Assembly: GCA_024699005.1 (NCBI GenBank) | Contig: JAILQN010000247.1 | Coordinates: 1-31,596 of the forward strand | Length of the DNA: 31,596 nucleotides | Origin: Clostridia bacterium | GTDB taxonomy: Bacteria; Bacillota_A; Clostridia; Oscillospirales; Acutalibacteraceae | Reading direction: 5' to 3' | The notes under the pieces: model-generated | Database searches by the model: none | What the model was told of the DNA's origin: nothing | The model's input: only the letters and a program-made list of their open reading frames with translations | Shown: positions 25,343 through 31,596 of the stretch, one piece after another | Position numbering within the stretch: the first letter of the stretch is position 1 | Layout of the letters: each line of letters starts with the position of its first letter | Translations under genes and position numbers: made by a program

Positions 25343-26389
25343 TTAACCGGCGATACCGAATTTATATACAGTAACTGACTTGTATTCCTCCCCCGCGTCA
25401 AACGTGCACTGCGGGAACGGGGGATTGTTGGGAGTGTCGGGAAAAAACTGCGTTTCAAGGCAGAAGCCCGTGCGGTACGCAACCGGTTTGCCGCCTTTGC
25501 CGACCGGCCCCTTAAGGAAATTGCCGGTGTAAAGCTGGACGCCCGGCAGAGTCGTGTATCCGGTGATCGTCCTGCCTGACTTATCGGAACGGCAGTACGC
25601 GAATTCCCTCAGAGTCCCGTCGTAACCGTTTATGCAGAAGTTATGATCGTAGCCGCCGACCAGCTTCAGCTGTTCGAAATCCCCGTCTATGCCGTCGGCG
25701 ATCACTGCCCCCTGTCTTAAATCGAGAGGCGTCCCGTCGACTGTGTCAAGCCTTCCGAGCGGAATGCTGAGCTCATCAACCGGAGTATAACGGTCGGCGT
25801 TGATGCGGATAAATGTGCCTGTGATCACACCGCCGTCATAACCGTCAAGATTGAAATACGCGTGATTCGTAAAATTAAGACAGGTCTTTTTGTCAGATAC
25901 CGCGCTGTATTCAAGCTTTAATTCATTATTATCGGTTAGAGTAAATTTTACCTGGGCCTTGATATTGCCGGGATAGCCGCCCACGCCGTCCGCGCGTTCG
26001 ATGCGCATAACTACTGCGTCGTCCCCGCAGGCCTCTCCCTGCCACACGCGATGGCTCAGTTCCCCCGCGGAATGCAGGCTGGTAACGCCCTTCTCGTTGG
26101 GTGTCAGTTCGAAGACTGTTCCGTCGATCGCGAATTTCGCCCCGCCTATCCTGTTGCAGTACGGGCCTACGGTCATCCCCTGATAATTGGAATATTCCGC
26201 AAAGCCCTCCAGCGTGTCGAATCCCGATAATATATCGGCAAAATCGCCGTTTTTATCGGGCACAAAGAGAGACTCGACGGTCGCGCCGTATTCTATGATC
26301 CTGACATGTGAGCCTGCGGCATTCGCGATGTCGAATGCGAACACATCGGTACCGTCAAGCTTACCGTACGGACTTTTATTTACTGACAT
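25343..26389 (-). CDS. galM: Aldose 1-epimerase (galactose mutarotase)
   Basis: A 348-residue beta-sandwich enzyme interconverting alpha and beta anomers of aldoses such as galactose. Residues matching the characterised Lactococcus GalM active site are present: Arg80 (GPYCNRIGG), His106 (SLHSAG), His176 in NFTNHAYFNL, Asp248 in GGYDHNF and Glu312 in GFCLETQ. The Glu is the expected base and His176 the acid. Length is normal. It is the first gene behind a consensus promoter that appears to serve a long series down to leuS. No other galactose-pathway gene is next to it, so its presence with thyX and chaperones looks like operon happenstance. Confidence 0.95.
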   Translation of the reverse strand: MSVNKSPYGKLDGTDVFAFDIANAAGSHVRIIEYGATVESLFVPDKNGDFADILSGFDTLEGFAEYSNYQGMTVGPYCNRIGGAKFAIDGTVFELTPNEKGVTSLHSAGELSHRVWQGEACGDDAVVMRIERADGVGGYPGNIKAQVKFTLTDNNELKLEYSAVSDKKTCLNFTNHAYFNLDGYDGGVITGTFIRINADRYTPVDELSIPLGRLDTVDGTPLDLRQGAVIADGIDGDFEQLKLVGGYDHNFCINGYDGTLREFAYCRSDKSGRTITGYTTLPGVQLYTGNFLKGPVGKGGKPVAYRTGFCLETQFFPDTPNNPPFPQCTFDAGEEYKSVTVYKFGIAG

Positions 26390-26403
26390 ATTCTTTTTCC
26401 CCT

Positions 26404-26431
26404 TTGTTTAAGTTCTTCGGAATATTATACA
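26404..26431 (+). promoter_or_regulatory. Candidate promoter for the FHA-SEDS-PBP genes
   Basis: TTGTTT (26404-26409) and TATACA (26426-26431) are 16 bases apart. This would give a leader of about 24 bases before the ATG at 26462, which has only AAAAAGAA as a possible ribosome site. The -10 overlaps the -10 of the divergent galM promoter. It is weaker than its partner. Confidence 0.35.
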
Positions 26432-26452
26432 CTCATAACCATATTTAGTCAA
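26424..26452 (-). promoter_or_regulatory. Strong promoter in front of galM
   Basis: On the minus strand TTGACT (26447-26452) and a perfect TATAAT (26424-26429) stand 17 bases apart, giving a leader of about 30 bases to the galM ATG, with AGGGGAAAAAG as the ribosome site. Confidence 0.88.
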
Positions 26453-26461
26453 CAAAAAGAA

Positions 26462-27043
26462 ATGGAAATTGTCTACGATGATTTTTTGCTGCAGATACTG
26501 CTGACCGGTTGTCTTGTGCTCGGGCTGCTGATCCCGGTTCTGTCTTTTTTCATACGCCCCGCCAGGCGCACGATCCGGGCGAGCCTTGTCAGCGCAAAAA
26601 CAGGGCATATAGTCGACATCTGCACGGCGGAGACCTCGATCGGAAGATCGAACACCTGCGACCTGATACTCAACGACGAAACGGCTTCCCGTTTCCACGC
26701 AGTGCTTTCCTACCGTCAGAAGGAATGGATGATATTCGACACTCACTCCACGGCCGGCGTGCTGCTCAACGGCAACAGGATCGAAAAAAGTGCAAGCCTT
26801 AAAGACGGCGACAGGCTGCGGTTCGGCTCGACCGATTTTGTATTCTTCTCCACCGCCGTAACCACAAGGGAAGAGACCATCAAGCGCTACCGTCCGAGAA
26901 ACACCGACAACTCCCCCGTTTACCGCGCACCTGCTCCGCCGAACCGAATGCCGCCGCCGCCAAACCAGAACGCACAGGGGCGCGAAACTCCGCGCTACAG
27001 GCCGAACACCACGAACAAAAAAGTGACACGTCCGAAAAATTAG
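26462..27043 (+). CDS. Membrane-anchored FHA-domain protein
   Basis: A 193-residue protein with one N-terminal transmembrane helix (about 10-31), a short basic region, and a forkhead-associated domain (about 58-130) facing the cytoplasm. FHA signatures are GRS (61-63), SRFHA (76-80) and the loop STAGVLLNG (96-104), where the last element replaces the usual S-NGT. FHA domains bind phosphothreonine. The tail (134-193) is rich in Pro, Arg and Asn and looks disordered. The stop is immediately followed by the SEDS gene start (TAGATG). With a SEDS protein and a PBP behind it, it likely recruits or regulates a cell-wall synthesis complex under Ser/Thr-kinase control, as FhaB does in Actinobacteria (inference); no kinase is in this window. 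Confidence 0.92.
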   Translation: MEIVYDDFLLQILLTGCLVLGLLIPVLSFFIRPARRTIRASLVSAKTGHIVDICTAETSIGRSNTCDLILNDETASRFHAVLSYRQKEWMIFDTHSTAGVLLNGNRIEKSASLKDGDRLRFGSTDFVFFSTAVTTREETIKRYRPRNTDNSPVYRAPAPPNRMPPPPNQNAQGRETPRYRPNTTNKKVTRPKN

Positions 27044-28309
27044 ATGGAAACAACAAAAAATACCAAAATGTATTTCGGCAAGCCCGGCAGCCTTTACGGT
27101 CTTATGACCCTGATATCGATGCTGCTGCTGACCGCTTTCCAGAGCGTCATGGCTTACCGTGTGTTAAACGACAGAAACGATTACTTCGTCAAGCTGCTTG
27201 TGTTCTTCGCGATGTTCGTCATTGCGGAGTGGACGTATTATTTCATTTTCGGCATAGCCAAGAACAGACACGTCAGCCTGGAGATAATCGCATTCGGGCT
27301 GTCTTCCCTCAGTCTGCTTCTGACCGCGAGCATATCCCCCGGCGCCGTCGAGACCCAATTTGCAGCCATATTTATAGGCATTGTGCTGTTTATAGTCATG
27401 GTGAACTACATGCACAACACCACCAGGACGAGCGTCCTGCGTCTGCCCATGGCGATCGCCGCGTTAGGACTGCTGGCCTTCACGCTGCTGTTTGCAACCT
27501 ACACCCACGGAGCCAAGAACTGGATCTATATTGCCGGCATTTCCATCCAGCCCTCCGAGTTCGTCAAGCTGGCGTTCATATACGTCGGAGCCGCAACGCT
27601 CGACAAACTGCAGTCCACCCGTTCTCTGACGATCTACGTCATCTTCGCGGTTGGCTGCGTGGGGCTTCTGGGGCTTATGAGCGACTTCGGAACGGCGCTT
27701 ATCTTTTTCCTGACTTTCCTTGTGATCGCCTTTTTGCGATCCGGCGATATCAGGACGATCTTCCTGGTCTGCGCCGGTGCGCTTATCGCGGTGATAGTTG
27801 TGCTGATGCTCAAATCCTATATCCTGACCAGATTCCAGACCTACCGCCATATCTGGGCTGATCCCAACGGCGGAGGCTATCAGCAGACAAGGTCGCTCAT
27901 ATACGCCGCGAGCGGCGGATTCTTCGGAGTGGGCCTCGGCAACGGCTATCTGCGGGATATTTTCGCAGCGTCGGAGGACCTTGTTTTCTGTCTCGTGTGT
28001 GAAGAGCTGGGGATGATCACGGGTTTCCTTATCCTTTTCATTTTTGTGCTGATCGCCCTGGGAGCGGGCTTCAACGCACGCTTCTCCCGTTCGTCTTTCT
28101 TTACCATCGCATCCTGCGCATCTGCGGCGATGCTGCTGTTCCAGTCCGCGCTGCACGTTTTCGGAATCACAGACTTCCTGCCACTGACGGGCGTCACCCT
28201 GCCGTTTATCAGTCAGGGCGGTTCGAGCATGATATGCTGCTGGGGGCTTATTGCGTTCATCAAGGCGGCTGACCAACGGTCGTATTCCGACAGGAGGAAG
28301 CACGCATGA
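27044..28309 (+). CDS. SEDS-family peptidoglycan glycosyltransferase (FtsW/RodA/SpoVE)
   Basis: A 421-residue multi-pass membrane protein, about ten hydrophobic segments, that polymerises lipid II together with a class B PBP. Family motifs are KNWIYIAGISIQPSEFVKLAFI (158-179), SDFGTALIFF with the conserved Asp at 214, and TGVTLPFISQGGSSMICCW near the C-terminus. The first 30 residues and extended N-terminal helices fit the longer RodA of the FHA-linked type found in Actinobacteria rather than typical FtsW; RodA, FtsW or SpoVE cannot be told apart safely. It begins directly after the FHA stop and its stop overlaps the transpeptidase start (ATGA), so all three are made together. Confidence 0.94.
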   Translation: METTKNTKMYFGKPGSLYGLMTLISMLLLTAFQSVMAYRVLNDRNDYFVKLLVFFAMFVIAEWTYYFIFGIAKNRHVSLEIIAFGLSSLSLLLTASISPGAVETQFAAIFIGIVLFIVMVNYMHNTTRTSVLRLPMAIAALGLLAFTLLFATYTHGAKNWIYIAGISIQPSEFVKLAFIYVGAATLDKLQSTRSLTIYVIFAVGCVGLLGLMSDFGTALIFFLTFLVIAFLRSGDIRTIFLVCAGALIAVIVVLMLKSYILTRFQTYRHIWADPNGGGYQQTRSLIYAASGGFFGVGLGNGYLRDIFAASEDLVFCLVCEELGMITGFLILFIFVLIALGAGFNARFSRSSFFTIASCASAAMLLFQSALHVFGITDFLPLTGVTLPFISQGGSSMICCWGLIAFIKAADQRSYSDRRKHA

Positions 28310-29673
28310 GAACGATCAACAAACGCATCCTGATCATAATAATAATCGCCGTTTTCTTTTTCGCATCCACCGACGTTCTGCTGTTCTCGATGCTTAAAAA
28401 CTCCCCGGTCTATGCGATGAACACGGCAAACAACCATATTTTCCATAACGGCGTGCTTACCAGCGCCGGCACGATCTACGACATAAAAGGCCGGGAGATC
28501 GCCTGGTCCGACGGAGGCACGAGACGCTATTCGGAAGACCTGAACACAAGAAAAGCTCTCCTGCATATAATAGGCGACTCCGACGGTTTTATGACCGGCG
28601 GTCTGCAGAATACGTTCCGTCAGGAACTCTGCGGTTACGACCTTATACGCGGCGTCAACGTGGATGACGAGATCAGTCTGAATCTGACCCTCGACGCAGA
28701 GCTCTGCTCATACGCTTTCACCGCTTTGGGCAATTATCGGGGCTGCGCCGCGGTATGCAATTACAAGACCGGAGAGCTGCGCGCCATCGCGACCTCCGCG
28801 AGCTACGATCCTTATTCAAAGCCGTCAAACAGTGAGATCGAAGAAAAACCCATCTACGAGGGCGTTTATATCAACAGATTCTTCAACGGTCTTTATACTC
28901 CCGGCTCGATCTTCAAAATAGTCACGGCAGAAGCGGCGCTTACTGACATAAGCGATATTTACGACCGGGATTTCTACTGCGAGGGCAAATATACCGAGAA
29001 CGGAAATAATATCATATGCATGGGAGAGCATTACGACCTGGGGCTCAGACGGGCAATGAACGTGTCCTGCAACGTGGCGTTCGCTCAGATAGCGGAAGAA
29101 ATCGGAGCGAAGGAACTTGAGCGTGTCTTTGTAAAGGACGGTCTTGACAAAAAGTATAATACGACCGACCGCATAACCACTATCGGCGGGCAGTTCAGCA
29201 CAGAGGCTGCCAGTGATCTTAACGCCCTTGGCTGGACGGGTATCGGACAGTCGAACACCCTTATCAACCCTTACTCTTTCCTTACTTATATATGCGCGAT
29301 AGCAAACGGCGGAAAAACGATCATGCCGTATTTTGTAAAAAGCGCGTTCAAGGATGAGAGGGCCACTTATGCCGCCACCCCCCTTGACAGCGGGGTCGAG
29401 ATCGATCCTTCCGTGGCGTCCGATCTGCGCGACTTGCTGCGTTCCAACGTGCGCGACTATTACGGCGACGATATGTTCGGCAACGTAACCATGTGCGGCA
29501 AGACCGGCACGGCTCAGCAGGACGGAGGCGAATCCACTTCGCTGTTCGTGGGCTTTTCCTACGATGAGGAGTTCCCTTACGCTATCATAGTAATCATGGA
29601 AGAAGCCGGCAGCGGTCTTAAATATGCAGGCTCTGTCGGAGCTGATATTATGAGCGAACTCTACCGAAACTGA
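28306..29673 (+). CDS. Penicillin-binding protein, transpeptidase (PbpA-like class B)
   Basis: A 455-residue membrane-anchored DD-transpeptidase that cross-links peptidoglycan. The N-terminal helix (about 8-28) is followed by a short non-catalytic region and the transpeptidase domain from about residue 145. All three active-site motifs are present: SIFK (201-204, nucleophile Ser201), SCN (254-256) and KTG (399-401, GKTGTA). It is shorter than FtsI or PBP2 and resembles PbpA of Actinobacteria, which also pairs with RodA. It overlaps the SEDS gene by 4 bases and ends 5 bases before the ABC ATPase gene, suggesting one transcript. It should form a SEDS-PBP pair with the upstream gene. Confidence 0.94.
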   Translation: MRTINKRILIIIIIAVFFFASTDVLLFSMLKNSPVYAMNTANNHIFHNGVLTSAGTIYDIKGREIAWSDGGTRRYSEDLNTRKALLHIIGDSDGFMTGGLQNTFRQELCGYDLIRGVNVDDEISLNLTLDAELCSYAFTALGNYRGCAAVCNYKTGELRAIATSASYDPYSKPSNSEIEEKPIYEGVYINRFFNGLYTPGSIFKIVTAEAALTDISDIYDRDFYCEGKYTENGNNIICMGEHYDLGLRRAMNVSCNVAFAQIAEEIGAKELERVFVKDGLDKKYNTTDRITTIGGQFSTEAASDLNALGWTGIGQSNTLINPYSFLTYICAIANGGKTIMPYFVKSAFKDERATYAATPLDSGVEIDPSVASDLRDLLRSNVRDYYGDDMFGNVTMCGKTGTAQQDGGESTSLFVGFSYDEEFPYAIIVIMEEAGSGLKYAGSVGADIMSELYRN

Positions 29674-29678
29674 AAACT

Positions 29679-30380
29679 ATGCCATTTATCGAATTTAAAA
29701 ACGTTTACAAGCAGTACCGCATGGGCGAGGTCTACATCAACGCCGCGGACAACGTCAACTTCAGGATCGAACAGGGTGAGTTCTGCCTGATAGTCGGTCC
29801 GAGCGGCGCAGGCAAGACCACTGTCCTGAACATCCTGGGCGGCATGGACAATGTCTCCGACGGCACCGTCACCGTCGGAGGTGAACTGATAAGCTCCTAC
29901 TCCGCGCGGGATCTGACCGACTACCGCCGGTTCGACGTGGGATTCGTGTTCCAGTTTTATAACCTTATCCCAACGCTGACCGCTCTGGAGAATGTCGAAC
30001 TCGCCACGCAGATCAGCTCCAAAGCGCTGAATCCCTCCGCTGTGCTTGAACGTGTCGGGCTTGCCGACAGATTCAACAACTTCCCGTCCCAGCTCTCCGG
30101 CGGCGAGCAGCAGAGAGTCGCGATCGCGCGCGCCCTGGCGAAAAACCCCAAACTGCTTCTATGCGACGAGCCGACCGGCGCCCTGGACTACGCGACCGGC
30201 AGACAGATACTCGATCTTTTACAGAAAACCTGCCACGGCAGCGGCATGACCATTATCATAGTCACGCACAACCTGGCAATAACACCGATGGCAGACAGGA
30301 TAATCACCATGAAAAACGGCCACGTGGCGAGGATAGAGATAAACGACTATCCGAAGTCCGTGGAAGAAATAGAATGGTAA
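29679..30380 (+). CDS. ABC transporter ATP-binding protein (MacB/LolD type)
   Basis: A 233-residue ATPase of the type-VII (MacB/LolD/FtsE) exporter class. Walker A is GPSGAGKT (40-47), the Q-loop Gln is at 92 ([20 protein letters not shown]), the signature is LSGGEQQR (139-146), Walker B LLLCDEP (159-165) and the switch His is at 197 (VTHN). The ENVELA segment is typical of the MacB branch. It is directly followed by an FtsX-like permease gene, its likely partner. Such mechanotransmission transporters handle lipoproteins, peptides or antimicrobials at the membrane, and the substrate here cannot be told. Confidence 0.95.
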   Translation: MPFIEFKNVYKQYRMGEVYINAADNVNFRIEQGEFCLIVGPSGAGKTTVLNILGGMDNVSDGTVTVGGELISSYSARDLTDYRRFDVGFVFQFYNLIPTLTALENVELATQISSKALNPSAVLERVGLADRFNNFPSQLSGGEQQRVAIARALAKNPKLLLCDEPTGALDYATGRQILDLLQKTCHGSGMTIIIVTHNLAITPMADRIITMKNGHVARIEINDYPKSVEEIEW

Positions 30381-30392
30381 TCCAGTTACAGA

Positions 30393-30458
30393 TTCATAGT
30401 TCCGGGTTCCGGGATGGACTTTAAACTATGAACTTGGAACCAGGAACTTGGAACTTAC
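30393..30458. repeat. Heptamer arrays and inverted repeat between ATPase and permease genes
   Basis: GTTCCGG occurs twice (30399-30412). From 30424 five heptamers follow: AACTATG, AACTTGG, AACCAGG, AACTTGG and AACTTAC. TTCATAGTT (30393-30401) and AACTATGAA (30424-30432) form a perfect 9-bp inverted repeat, and the GGAAC/GTTCC cores add further pairing potential. The array runs right up to the permease ATG at 30460. Confidence 0.75.
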
Positions 30459-30459
30459 T

Positions 30460-31596
30460 ATGACACGAGCCTTACTCACGGAAATGCTTCGTTCGCTGCG
30501 GCACAATATGTCGCGGTTCATTTCCCTTATTATAATAGTCGCCCTCGGCGCGGGCTTCTTTGTCGGGGTCAAGGCTACGTCTCCTTCCATGACACGCACT
30601 GCGGAACGGTATTTCGACGACAACAACTTTATGGACATCTTCATCCGCTGCACTTACGGTCTGACGGATGAAGATATTTCTGCGCTTAAAAAGATCGGCG
30701 AGGTAAAAGGCGCTCAGGGCGAAAAATTCGCGGACGGCCTGCTGCTTGTGAACGATACGCCGGAAACGGACCTTGACGGATCACAGCTTACAGTCAGAGC
30801 GTACGGAGTCAATCTCGGCAAACTTCAGAACTATTATTACGGCGCCGACGACAGCGACTATATCAACCGCGTCACCCTGCTTGAAGGCAGGTTCCCGAAT
30901 CAGTCCAACCAGTGCCTCGTGGACGCTTCAGGGCTGTCCACTCCGGACTCCTTCAGGATCGGAAACGTCATCACGATAGCCGAGGATGCCGGCATGGATC
31001 TGTCAGGGCTCGTTCAGAGGCAGTTCGAGATAGTCGGGATCATCCGCTCTCCGCAGTACATTTCCTTCGAGCGCGGCTACACCAACGTCGGCAGCGGCAA
31101 ACTCGGCTGCTTTATATTCGTTCCTGAAGAGGCGATAAATTCCGAATACTATACCGAGGCCTATGTCACGCTCAAAAACTCCGCAGAATACGCCCCGTTC
31201 TCCGAAGAGTACGACAATTACGTCGCCTCCGTTATGGACGATATAAAGATCGTTGCGGACAGGCGCTGCGAAGCAAGACGGGCCGACCTTGCCACTACCG
31301 TCCCCGCAAAGATCGCGGAGGCGAAAGCACTGTACTCGAGCGTGAGCGCAGCCGCCAACGAGCAGCTCACGAAAGCTCAGCAGGAAATAGACAAATACAA
31401 ATACTACGCGGAGAATCCCGAAGCGGCATATCAGGAGGCGGTGAACAAGGCCGCGACGGCCTACGGTCTGGCGGAGAGCCAGTTCAACGGCTCGAACGCC
31501 CAGTATCAGGCGGCGGTGGCGCAGTACGACCAGATGCTGCAGAATTATCAGAACGCGAACTCGGCGGCGCAGCAGGCGGAAAAGAATCTGGACGCC
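30460..31596 (+). CDS. ABC transporter permease, FtsX/MacB-like (3' end outside window)
   Basis: An open frame of 379 codons from the ATG at 30460 to the window edge. The N-terminus MTRALLTEMLRSLRHNMSRFISLIIIVALGAGFFVGVKA carries the first transmembrane helix (about 22-40), followed by a large extracytoplasmic region resembling a MacB periplasmic core (about 45-275: YFDDNNFMDIFIRCTYGLTDEDI..., ...EGRFP.....CLVDASGL...). From about residue 280 the sequence turns into Ala/Gln/Glu-rich helical sequence (AEAKALYSSVSAAANEQLTKAQQ and on), probably a coiled coil inserted before the remaining membrane helices. Long coiled coils of this type occur in some Firmicutes exporters. It pairs with the ATPase 80 bases upstream. 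No strong ribosome site; GGAAC within a heptamer repeat is the nearest purine-rich stretch. Confidence 0.88.
   Translation, partial: MTRALLTEMLRSLRHNMSRFISLIIIVALGAGFFVGVKATSPSMTRTAERYFDDNNFMDIFIRCTYGLTDEDISALKKIGEVKGAQGEKFADGLLLVNDTPETDLDGSQLTVRAYGVNLGKLQNYYYGADDSDYINRVTLLEGRFPNQSNQCLVDASGLSTPDSFRIGNVITIAEDAGMDLSGLVQRQFEIVGIIRSPQYISFERGYTNVGSGKLGCFIFVPEEAINSEYYTEAYVTLKNSAEYAPFSEEYDNYVASVMDDIKIVADRRCEARRADLATTVPAKIAEAKALYSSVSAAANEQLTKAQQEIDKYKYYAENPEAAYQEAVNKAATAYGLAESQFNGSNAQYQAAVAQYDQMLQNYQNANSAAQQAEKNLDA

Overview
The window looks like chromosome from a Gram-positive, low-to-mid GC anaerobe of the class Clostridia, probably an uncultured-type gut member of the Oscillospirales or a relative. 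The grounds are a class B sortase with an SPKTG-type substrate, LytR-CpsA-Psr and BY-kinase proteins, a ClpE-type ATPase with an N-terminal zinc finger, YerC, ThyX instead of ThyA, strong TTGACA/TATAAT promoters and purine-rich ribosome binding sites. This assignment is inference from gene content. No rRNA, tRNA, CRISPR array, transposase, integrase or phage gene was recognised, and no gene-free stretch exceeds about 210 bases.

Layout. Positions 1-4380 (minus) are one uninterrupted reading frame for a very large secreted protein of unknown function, cut by the window edge. It is divergent from a plus-strand pair, folC and a CNNM/HlyC-type CBS membrane protein (4590-7342), which ends at a clear terminator. 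From 16976 down to 7400 everything is on the minus strand. A consensus promoter opens a Wzz-like / BY-kinase / PHP-phosphatase / class B sortase / repeat-protein operon. Then come an LCP ligase with its own terminator and a tightly packed set of UDP-uronate 4-epimerase-like protein, galacturonokinase-like GHMP kinase, nucleotidyltransferase, pyridoxamine kinase and trmL. From 26452 down to 17051 a second minus-strand series starts at a consensus promoter: galM, a tandem-domain thyX, yerC, a methyltransferase, hslO (Hsp33), clpE and leuS. Divergent from it, on the plus strand, lie an FHA protein, a SEDS glycosyltransferase and a transpeptidase (26462-29673), followed by a MacB-type ABC ATPase and a truncated permease that runs off the end.

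How it fits together. The 7400-16976 block reads as a cell-surface unit. Wzz, BY-kinase and PHP phosphatase control polymer length, the LCP protein attaches polymer to the wall, and the uronate genes could supply UDP-galacturonate or UDP-glucuronate. Inserted among them is a lipoprotein class B sortase followed by a secreted protein made of four 49-residue repeats. Each repeat ends in SPKT(G/H), and the last copy is followed by a membrane anchor. This sortase/multi-SPKTG pair is the best candidate in the window for an undescribed system.

Other notable points are the 461-residue ThyX, whose two halves have each lost a different part of the ThyX motif, a Mycobacterium-like FHA-SEDS-PBP arrangement in a Firmicutes-like genome, and a family of 7-bp tandem repeats of differing sequence at five gene borders, two of which supply the last codons and stop of the upstream gene.
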